From an uncultured Clostridia bacterium (GTDB lineage: Bacteria > Bacillota > Clostridia > Oscillospirales > Acutalibacteraceae), in contig CAMVBD010000031.1 in the NCBI GenBank assembly GCA_947165615.1, positions 1 to 9,066 of the forward strand: a stretch of 9,066 bases of DNA, in the 5' to 3' direction. The first letter of the stretch is position 1, and each line of letters begins with the position of its first letter. The notes beneath the pieces are model-generated. The model was given only the letters and a program-made list of their open reading frames with translations. It was not told where the DNA came from and did not search any database. Below, piece by piece: positions 1 through 6,595 of the stretch. The translations under genes were made by a program, and so were the position numbers.

Positions 1-93
1 GATCTGACTGCCGGTCAGACCCTGAACGGCGGAAGCGGCGGGCGCTTCGACGCCGAAGGCCTCGAGCAGCGGGACGATGGTGCGGCCGTAGCC
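1..93 (-). repeat. Start of repeat module 3, truncated by the window edge
   Basis: GYGRTIVPLLEAFGVEAP begins at residue 2085 and matches the opening motifs at 1068 and 1590. Only 31 residues are visible, so I can say only that a third module begins, and that the protein therefore probably extends by several hundred residues beyond base 1. Confidence 0.6.
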
Positions 94-3000
94 GTCGCCG
101 CCCTTAATGACGATGCTGTCGTCGGGATTAAGGTTCGGGTCGATGGAGTGGAAGAAGCGCATATCCTTGCCCGCGATCAGCCAGCTCAGAATGCCGTGGT
201 CGTAGGTATCGCCGCCGTCCAGAGGCTTGAGGAGTTTGATGAACTCCGCGACGAACTCCTCGGCGGTGTAGGTCTCGTATTCGGTCCCATCGGGATCGGT
301 TTCGGGATCCGGATAAGCGGTCTCGTTCCAGTAATTGACGTCGAGGCCGAGGAAGACGTTCAGCAGCTTTTCAAAGCCTTCCAGCGCCGGGACCACGTTC
401 TTGCGGATGACGGTGGCGATGGCATTGATGGTCTTTTTGTTGTAAAGACCCGCGCCGTCCTTCCAGAAGGCGTTGAGCAGATCGCCGAGGTTGTCGTACT
501 TCTGGCCGTCGATCTCGATCTGCGGCAGAAGTTTTTCCAGAATGGTGTTCAGCGCTTCGGTCATATACACGGCAAGTTCCTCGGTCCAGAGGTTGGCGTG
601 CTGATCGGGCGTGGTGGTATCGTTGAAGTCGTTGGCGTAACGCAGGTAATAGATGGAACGGACAGGCAGTTCCACCTCGCCGTTAAAGTCGGGCGTGTAG
701 GTGATGGAGCCGTCGGGCGTGGAGGTGCTGCCGTTGTTGAAGTAGAACCAGTCGGGATCAGACAGGTACTCGGTTGCGGGAGCGGCGTTGCGGACCAGTT
801 CTTTCAGCGTGGGCAGCAGGCCGTCGAAACTGACGACGCCGACAGTGAGACCGCCGAGCATCTCGTCCAGACGTGCGGTGTTGTCGCCGTAGAAGATCAG
901 GTCAAGCACGAGGCTGAGAAGAATGGTCAAAACATTTGCGGGATCGTTTTTACCGGAATGTCCCTCTTCGCCTGTGCCGTCCACAAGGGTCAGGCGCTTA
1001 TTCTTTGTGCCGTTGACCTGGCAAACGGTGGAGGCGCTGTCGGCGGCAGCGGTATCGACCGCGCAGATGCTGGCAATACCGTACTTGAGCGGGGTGACGT
1101 CAAGGCCGAGGATGACGCCCAGAATGTCGAGGATCTTGAACAGGGACAGATCCTTAATGTCAAGGTTCAGGGGGTTCGCTTCCACGTCGATGGTCTGGCC
1201 GAGGATCTCCTTGCCGTCAATCAGCTGACCGACAAGGTCGTTGAGCAGATCGTTGACGCTGTCCATTCCGAGCGCGGGACGCAGGGTGTCGATAACGGTC
1301 AGGACCGGCTGCAGAAGGTTGCGCACCATGGTGGAAAGACCGTTGGACTGCAGGAAGTACAGGAGGTTCGGGACCACGTCCTGCAGCAGTTTCTTGACGA
1401 AGGCGCTGTTGTCCTCGCCGCCGACGCTCTCCAGGATTTCTTCCACGTAGTCGAACGCGGTCTCAAACAGGTAGTTGATCTTGTTCTGCGCGGAACCAAG
1501 GGCGTTGAATTCGGCCTGCGACTTCATGCCGGTGATGCCGAGGGCCTCAAACAGCGGGATAATGGCGGAATCGTAACCGTTGCTGCCCTTGACGGTCAGC
1601 AGGTCGCCGCCGGAGGTGTACTTGAACAGGGTCACGTCCTCACCGGACAGGAAGGCGTTGAGCATGGGAGCCATGCCGTCCAGAACGTAGGCAAGCATTT
1701 CCGTAAAGACAGCACGGTTGCCGTCTTCCAGTGCCTGACCGTTCAGACTCCAGACGTAGCGCTGGTTCGGGTTTGCAAGTTCACCCTGCGTATTGTATTC
1801 CGGTTCAAAGTCGGGATTGGTCTTAACGGACAGGCCGTTGAGGGACGGGACCGCATCCGGAGTGGTCCAGTCGTCCAGGGGCGGCACCTCGCCGGTGTTG
1901 CCCTCGTCGTCCGCAATGGTGTCCACGAACAGGGAACCGAACGCGTCGTACCACGGGGTCAGGCTGAAGCCGTTGTTGACCTTGCTGAGCAGGTAGCGGA
2001 GCATGTCGCTCTTGACCGCGTTGCCCACGGTCGCAAGCAGACGGACGACGGTGGTGATGGCCTCGTTGGACCAGGCGCGGTTTACAAAGGTCTCCAGCCA
2101 CTTGCCGAAGGTGCCGTCCTCGCCGAGTTCTTCCTTGAACTGGTTTTCAAACAGTTTGTTGAGGATCTCGTCGATGTTGTCGATGGCCGCGGTGGCGCGG
2201 GTGTAGTTCCAGTCGTTGGCGTATTTGAGATAGATGGACTGCGCGGCAGTCAGGTTATGAACGCTGCTTTCCGCGGGTTCATTCGCGGAAGACCACCAGG
2301 TGTAACTCGCGGGCAGATACGTGGTGCCCGTGTAAAGCGCGTTAATATCGCCGCCGTTGACGTAGGGCTGGAAGAGTTCCACCAGCGCAGTGACGAACGC
2401 GGCGGGACCGCCCTTGCCAAGACCGGAGATCAGTCTCTCCACAAGTTCCGCCTGTTTGTCGGTGGAACCGGTCATCAACGCGAGAAGCTGGTCACGGAAA
2501 TCATCGTCGGCAAGCGCATTGGAGATCCACGAAACAATAGCGTACATCAGGTCCGCCTTGTCGGTGGTCAGTTTGTTGTATTTTTCGCCGGTCACATAGG
2601 TCGCGTTGCGGTTCAGGCTGGCGCTGGTGATGATATTACCGACGTTGATCGTCGGGAGTTCAAACCCGCTCAGTTTATCGCCGCCGATCTTTTTCAGCGC
2701 AAACCCTAAAAGTTTATTGACGTCTCCGATCTCAAGTTCGGGATCAATACCCTTGATCAGATCATTGATATTCAGCAGATTACTGAGTTTTAAGGGATTC
2801 AGCATTTCAACACTTGAAAGCTGATACAGTTCCCAGCCGCCCAACAGATCAGTGTCAGGCGCGCAACCGCCGCTCACATTGGTCTGGATTCTGCCGATCA
2901 GCGTGTTCAGACGATCAAAACTGAGGCCGTAAACGACCTGCGGCAGAATTTCAAGAAGCGTGCTTAACGGCGCTTTTGCGAGCACTTCTGTTACAAAATA

Positions 3001-6000
3001 CGAAATGGGGTCAAAGAGCGCGCTAACGATAGCACCTGTATTCGTCAGGTTTTGCTTTGCCCACGTGGCGTTATGAAGTTTAGAAGCAGGAACGCCAAGG
3101 TCCTGAAGCAAAGGCACAATTACGTTTGCATAACCGGGATAACCAGCGATGGTTGCGTTATTCAGACGTACATCCACATCCAAATTAACGATGTGAAGCG
3201 GCAGTCCATCCAAGAGGTGCACAGTCGCGAGTCCTGTAATTGTCCCGTAAGATTTCGTGTTATCACTGATCAAAGCGACAAGAAGAGGCTCCAATCCTTT
3301 AAGAACGCTTGTAAGACCAAGTTTAAAGCGGGTTGCCTTGGCGTTAAACCAACTCGTATAATCACCGTTATAGTCATCAAGCGATATATCGTTCATGCCC
3401 CACGATACGGGTTTGGGATTCCCATCTGCATCCACACCGTTCGTGAGTTTGCCATTGGCATCCAAGACCTGTGACCATTCATTTTTATTGAGTTTATTTC
3501 TGACTTCGGCGAAAGACGAATCCACGACTTCTCGAACCTGATTGGGATAAATTTTAACACCCAAATCGTTGGTCAAAGCACGTAAATTCTTCACACTTTT
3601 CATGGAGACTGTAATCCCCAAAATTTTCGTCAATTGCATTCCCGCTATGTCGTTCAGTATGCCTTGAAGTTTATCAACAACAGTGGGATACAGTTTGGAA
3701 ATCAAGGTGTTCAGAATCTCATCCGTGAACAGCATATCGCCGAGCATCTTCATGACGTATTTGTCAAGAGACACACTGATAGCGGGCGTTTCGCCGTCGG
3801 CAGTCAGTTGCGTGATGAGTTCCACAAAGTTGTCGCTCTTCAGGAAGGTATCGAGCTGACCGACGATGGACTCAAACAGGGTCTTTGTGACCGTGTAGGT
3901 CTCATCTTCATGGTCGCCGTTGCCTCTGCCGAGGTCCGCAGCTTCCGGCTCACGCACGGCATAGGCGGTCGGAAGCGTGAACTCGCCGGTGGCGGTATTG
4001 TAATAATGCCGCTGCTGGAAGTTTGTCAGGCCGCCGCCTGCCACGAATGCATTGTACCGATCCATCAGGCCGCCCTGAACGTCATTCATGATGATGTAAT
4101 AGGCGGTGCCCTGCGTGTTGATATCGCCGAAGGCGTAACTTCTGCCAAGTTCCAGTTCCGCAGCGGAATAGGTCTTGCCCGTGAAGTAACTGCTCTTGCC
4201 CTGAGAGATCAGCCAATTGTAAACAAGGATCTTGTTGCCGTCGGCGTCCTCAAGATTCGTGGTAAAGTTCCGAACGCGCTCCACATAATTCTTTACAACG
4301 GAGAAATTCGACAGGTCGATCGTAACCGTACCGGCCTGTGTGACCTTCATGGCCTCTCCGACGCGGGTGATGACCTGCTCCGCAAGACGGTCGTACATGG
4401 CGTTGATATGCGCTTCCACCTTGGCCTTGAAGCCGTCAAACAAGTCGGCCTCGCCGGTCTCGTGGATCAGGTCCTTATACTGATTATAAACCGTGTCAAA
4501 ACTCGGGTTCTCAGAGGTACCGTCGCCGGCAAGTTTTGCTTTATCCTTGAGGATATCGTCCACGATGGCGCCGGCCGTCATGGCGCCGAGGTTTACGGTG
4601 TCAATGTGCGCAAAGAAGGACTTCCACTCCGCGAACACAAGTTCCGCGCCGCGGATCTCGACTTCGTGCTCCATTGTCGCAAGGAACGCATGCACGTAAT
4701 CCGTAGGCGTCTGGGCGTGGAATGCGGCATAGAAACCGTCGTGATCCGCAAATACGTGGGAAACGACGTTTTCATTTTCTTTGCCGATGGTTGTAACATA
4801 CCCGCGGAATTCACCGATCAGCGTATCGAGCTGCGTGTCGCTGACAGCGCCGTCATATTCCGCGCGCAGATGCTCGCCGTACTCGGCGATCTTACCATCC
4901 AGTTCCGCTTTGACGGCTGCCAGTTTTTTGTACTGGATGAAATCGTCCAGAAGGCTGAGCATAGCCTCTGTCTTTTCCGCATCATAGTTTGCGTTTTCGA
5001 CAAGTTTATCGATCAGAGCCTGGCTTGTGACGTTATCTTTAATGTAATTATATTTGTCGGAAGCTTCGCTGTAGATCGTCTCATCCTGGCCGCCGGCAAG
5101 ATAACTGCCGTCAAAAGCAGCGCCGCCGAGCGTCATTTTGCCTTCGTCAAGCGGCAGCAGGTTATTGTTGATCCACTGCACATACTCCAAGGCGTCGTAA
5201 TACGCTACCGCCTCGTCGCACTCAGCGCGGAACTTCACAAGCTGCTCCAGGAAGCCGTTGGTGTAGGGGGTTGTAGTCGTATTCGCCTTGTTGCCGAAGT
5301 AGTTGATCACATAGGCGTCCGACACGGGCTCCGTCGTCGAACTCGAATCCACCGTCCAATGGCTGTCCGCATGGCTGCTGCCCGCCGCATAGAACAGATT
5401 GTCCCACGCAGCCTTGTCGCCGGACATAAACGCGGTCAGTTCTTCCTTGCTTTCGAAACCGTAGGGATTCGTTGTGATCTTTTCAGGCGTGAAGTGCGTA
5501 TACAGCGCCTTCAGTTCGGAAGCGTAGGTATCCGTCTGTGTAAGAGAATTAACGGTGAAAGAGGAGATATAGTAATAATAGAAATACTCAGTTCTCGTCG
5601 AGTCGCTTTCGTTACAGCCGCCACCGTTATAAGTCCAAGTTCTTGTAATAACATCCTTTTCGTTGTTGATGGAAATCTTAAACGAAGTGTCGACTTTCTC
5701 TGTATCAAGCGACTCAGCATACAGGAGCCCCTGATTCTTGCTGCGCGTTACAGTGACCGTAATATCCGTAGGATTAGAAAGGTCAGAGGAGGAATAATAA
5801 TTACCGCCACGTGTAACATTCTTTTTGTCACTTGACGTCGCAGTAGGATTCGTACTGTAGTAGTACTGGAAATTACCCGCTGATGAACCGTAACTGGCAA
5901 TGAGAGTCGCAATGTCGATCAACTTATTCTTTACAGCTGCAGACCAACCGCTTGTGTCGGCATTGATCGCGGTTTTGATTGTATCCAAAACATATTTGGG

Positions 6001-6345
6001 ATTGCTGTTTGTTTTGGCTGTATCTCTGTTGCCTTCTTTGGCCATACAGGAAGCAAGTGCGTAAACAATAGGAAATACAGAACCGTGGGTAGAAGTATCC
6101 GTAATACTGCGGGTGCTACCCCAATTTCCATTGTTTACGGTGTAGGTCATTCCAGCCGCACCGTCCAGCCTAATGGCCTTATTGACCGCCTGCTGGACTT
6201 TCTGCCAATCCGCCGTAGAATGGTCGGCATACGCCGTCACCCCAAACAGTCCCATCATAGACGGGAACGCCGCGGTGCAGCAAGACACGACCATCAGACA
6301 CGACAGCAGAAGGCTTAGGGCTTTCTTTGTCACGTTTGTCCTCAT
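1..6345 (-). CDS. Giant exported modular repeat protein, 3' end beyond window (at least 2115 residues)
   Basis: I translated the minus strand from the ATG at 6345-6343 and found no stop down to base 1, so this is a partial gene of exactly 2115 codons here. AAAGGAG at 6360-6354 lies 8 nt before the ATG and fixes the start. Residues 1-40 are a Sec signal peptide: basic MRTNVTKK, a hydrophobic core, and AYA at 38-40 followed by D41. A second reading, a lipobox VVSC with C22 as lipidated Cys, is less likely. Residues 41-155 are mixed. Residues about 159-270 are rich in Tyr, Ser and Thr with strand-like alternation. Residues about 365-700 are mostly helical, with a coiled-coil-like stretch near 452-497. 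From about residue 860 onward the protein consists of degenerate modules of about 500 residues, with GYxxxIVPLL-type motifs at 1068, 1590 and 2085. Leu/Ile-rich amphipathic helices dominate. No catalytic motif was seen. I infer a surface or secreted adhesin-like, scaffold or ligand-binding protein. The specific function is unknown, and the anchor would be at the unseen C-terminus. Confidence 0.93.
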   Translation of the reverse strand, partial: MRTNVTKKALSLLLSCLMVVSCCTAAFPSMMGLFGVTAYADHSTADWQKVQQAVNKAIRLDGAAGMTYTVNNGNWGSTRSITDTSTHGSVFPIVYALASCMAKEGNRDTAKTNSNPKYVLDTIKTAINADTSGWSAAVKNKLIDIATLIASYGSSAGNFQYYYSTNPTATSSDKKNVTRGGNYYSSSDLSNPTDITVTVTRSKNQGLLYAESLDTEKVDTSFKISINNEKDVITRTWTYNGGGCNESDSTRTEYFYYYYISSFTVNSLTQTDTYASELKALYTHFTPEKITTNPYGFESKEELTAFMSGDKAAWDNLFYAAGSSHADSHWTVDSSSTTEPVSDAYVINYFGNKANTTTTPYTNGFLEQLVKFRAECDEAVAYYDALEYVQWINNNLLPLDEGKMTLGGAAFDGSYLAGGQDETIYSEASDKYNYIKDNVTSQALIDKLVENANYDAEKTEAMLSLLDDFIQYKKLAAVKAELDGKIAEYGEHLRAEYDGAVSDTQLDTLIGEFRGYVTTIGKENENVVSHVFADHDGFYAAFHAQTPTDYVHAFLATMEHEVEIRGAELVFAEWKSFFAHIDTVNLGAMTAGAIVDDILKDKAKLAGDGTSENPSFDTVYNQYKDLIHETGEADLFDGFKAKVEAHINAMYDRLAEQVITRVGEAMKVTQAGTVTIDLSNFSVVKNYVERVRNFTTNLEDADGNKILVYNWLISQGKSSYFTGKTYSAAELELGRSYAFGDINTQGTAYYIIMNDVQGGLMDRYNAFVAGGGLTNFQQRHYYNTATGEFTLPTAYAVREPEAADLGRGNGDHEDETYTVTKTLFESIVGQLDTFLKSDNFVELITQLTADGETPAISVSLDKYVMKMLGDMLFTDEILNTLISKLYPTVVDKLQGILNDIAGMQLTKILGITVSMKSVKNLRALTNDLGVKIYPNQVREVVDSSFAEVRNKLNKNEWSQVLDANGKLTNGVDADGNPKPVSWGMNDISLDDYNGDYTSWFNAKATRFKLGLTSVLKGLEPLLVALISDNTKSYGTITGLATVHLLDGLPLHIVNLDVDVRLNNATIAGYPGYANVIVPLLQDLGVPASKLHNATWAKQNLTNTGAIVSALFDPISYFVTEVLAKAPLSTLLEILPQVVYGLSFDRLNTLIGRIQTNVSGGCAPDTDLLGGWELYQLSSVEMLNPLKLSNLLNINDLIKGIDPELEIGDVNKLLGFALKKIGGDKLSGFELPTINVGNIITSASLNRNATYVTGEKYNKLTTDKADLMYAIVSWISNALADDDFRDQLLALMTGSTDKQAELVERLISGLGKGGPAAFVTALVELFQPYVNGGDINALYTGTTYLPASYTWWSSANEPAESSVHNLTAAQSIYLKYANDWNYTRATAAIDNIDEILNKLFENQFKEELGEDGTFGKWLETFVNRAWSNEAITTVVRLLATVGNAVKSDMLRYLLSKVNNGFSLTPWYDAFGSLFVDTIADDEGNTGEVPPLDDWTTPDAVPSLNGLSVKTNPDFEPEYNTQGELANPNQRYVWSLNGQALEDGNRAVFTEMLAYVLDGMAPMLNAFLSGEDVTLFKYTSGGDLLTVKGSNGYDSAIIPLFEALGITGMKSQAEFNALGSAQNKINYLFETAFDYVEEILESVGGEDNSAFVKKLLQDVVPNLLYFLQSNGLSTMVRNLLQPVLTVIDTLRPALGMDSVNDLLNDLVGQLIDGKEILGQTIDVEANPLNLDIKDLSLFKILDILGVILGLDVTPLKYGIASICAVDTAAADSASTVCQVNGTKNKRLTLVDGTGEEGHSGKNDPANVLTILLSLVLDLIFYGDNTARLDEMLGGLTVGVVSFDGLLPTLKELVRNAAPATEYLSDPDWFYFNNGSTSTPDGSITYTPDFNGEVELPVRSIYYLRYANDFNDTTTPDQHANLWTEELAVYMTEALNTILEKLLPQIEIDGQKYDNLGDLLNAFWKDGAGLYNKKTINAIATVIRKNVVPALEGFEKLLNVFLGLDVNYWNETAYPDPETDPDGTEYETYTAEEFVAEFIKLLKPLDGGDTYDHGILSWLIAGKDMRFFHSIDPNLNPDDSIVIKGGDGYGRTIVPLLEAFGVEAPAASAVQGLTGSQI
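94..1578 (-). repeat. Protein-level repeat module 2 of the giant exported protein (residues 1590-2084)
   Basis: The module opens with GYDSAIIPLFEALGI at residue 1590. It continues with VVPNLLYFLQSNGL, a DLLNDLVGQLI helix, LNLDIKDLSLFKILDILG, NKRLTLVDG followed by a helix with LTILLSLVLDLIF, and a WFYFNNGS strand. Then comes SIYYLRYANDFND with YANDFN at 1903, and finally a YWNETA / EEFVAEFIKLL segment before the next GYxxxIVPLL. The spacing of the GY motifs (522 then 495 residues) and of the YAND motifs (1375 to 1903, 528 residues) supports a unit of about 500 residues. This module is almost purely GC-ending in codon choice. Confidence 0.75.
1579..3144 (-). repeat. Protein-level repeat module 1 of the giant exported protein (residues 1068-1589)
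   Basis: The module opens with GYPGYANVIVPLLQDLG at residue 1068. Next come a helical stretch with LLEILPQVVYGL, a segment with NLLNINDLIKGI, a YVTGEKYNKLTTDKADLMYAIV stretch, and SIYLKYANDWNYT with YANDWN at 1375. It closes with a YVWSLNGQALED segment just before the next module. The order of motifs matches module 2, but identity is low, so this is a protein-level repeat and not a DNA repeat. Most of its first half (bases about 2640-3144) uses more AT-ending codons than module 2. Boundaries are my choice, set at the GYxxxIVPLL motif. Confidence 0.75.
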
Positions 6346-6353
6346 TCGAATGT

Positions 6354-6360
6354 CTCCTTT
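6354..6360 (-). promoter_or_regulatory. Ribosome binding site of the giant exported protein gene
   Basis: AAAGGAG on the minus strand is followed by 8 nt and then ATG at 6345. It is a strong Shine-Dalgarno match and selects this ATG as the start. The signal peptide encoded immediately downstream agrees. Confidence 0.85.
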
Positions 6361-6377
6361 TCAGAATTTATATATTT

Positions 6378-6425
6378 GCGTACAGGCGGCAGGGTACCCG
6401 ACAGGGCGCACTTGCCCCTACACGC
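6378..6425 (-). promoter_or_regulatory. GC-rich imperfect hairpin in the 5' leader of the giant gene
   Basis: On the minus strand GCGTGTAGG (6425-6417) pairs with CCTGTACGC (6386-6378) over 9 bp with two G-U wobbles. Skipping one base on the 3' arm, GGCA pairs with TGCC inside it, and an inner CCC-TGTC-GGG stem-loop follows. The element is a GC-rich island between AT-rich flanks, inside the predicted transcript leader (predicted start near 6433) and ending about 32 nt before the ATG. It could be a structured leader, or a small dispersed palindromic repeat that has inserted here. I do not recognise it as a known riboswitch. No T tract follows, so it is not an intrinsic terminator. Confidence 0.55.
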
Positions 6426-6433
6426 TCCGATAC

Positions 6434-6452
6434 AAAGTTATCATATAACTTT
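6434..6452. promoter_or_regulatory. Perfect 8-bp inverted repeat across the -10 box, candidate operator
   Basis: AAAGTTAT and ATAACTTT are exact reverse complements separated by 3 nt. The palindrome contains the whole predicted -10 hexamer (6440-6445) and reaches nearly to the transcription start. A dimeric regulator bound here would block RNA polymerase. Because the sequence is AT-rich and contains the promoter itself, a chance palindrome is possible. No regulator gene is visible in the window. Confidence 0.4.
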
Positions 6453-6468
6453 TTGAACAAAAAATCAA
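6440..6468 (-). promoter_or_regulatory. Sigma-A type promoter of the giant exported protein gene
   Basis: The minus strand carries TTGATT (6468-6463), a 17-nt spacer and TATGAT (6445-6440), close to the housekeeping consensus TTGACA-17-TATAAT. Transcription would start near 6433, giving a leader of roughly 88 nt. The promoter lies between the peptidase terminator and the giant gene, so the giant gene should be its own transcription unit. Confidence 0.75.
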
Positions 6469-6522
6469 CACGGAAATTGCAAATTCAAAACACATTTCCT
6501 AAACTTAACAATTTGTTCACAC

Positions 6523-6562
6523 AAAAAAAGAAAGAGTGTAAAATTCCATATACACTCTTTCT
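6523..6562 (-). terminator. Intrinsic terminator of the M20 peptidase gene
   Basis: The minus strand has AGAAAGAGTGTA (6562-6551... arm 6551-6562) and TACACTCTTTCT (arm 6529-6540), a perfect 12-bp inverted repeat around a 10-nt loop. A run of seven T (6529-6523) follows, the first overlapping the stem end. It begins 34 nt after the peptidase stop codon. The stem is AT-rich for a terminator, but its perfect pairing and T tract make the call good. Confidence 0.8.
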
Positions 6563-6595
6563 ATGCTGCACACGGATAGCACGCTGAAGCGGCGC

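Noticed and set aside
148..2709. Plus-strand open frame of 853 codons
   Set aside because: It is codon-aligned antisense to the giant minus-strand gene. Stops in that frame need sense TTA, CTA or TCA codons, which this GC-ending gene avoids. The product is Val/Gly/Asp-rich shadow sequence with no motifs, and the sense frame has the signal peptide, RBS and repeats.
3052..3474. Plus-strand open frame of 140 codons
   Set aside because: Same antisense phase over the giant gene; no ribosome binding site or recognisable product.
3634..5835. Plus-strand open frame of 733 codons
   Set aside because: Same codon-aligned antisense artefact as above, over another GC-ending part of the giant gene.
6277..6345. 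Lipobox reading (VVSC, C22) of the giant protein signal peptide
   Set aside because: Possible, but the following hydrophobic stretch continues to a good AYA-D signal peptidase I site at residues 38-41, the more usual form for such large exported proteins.
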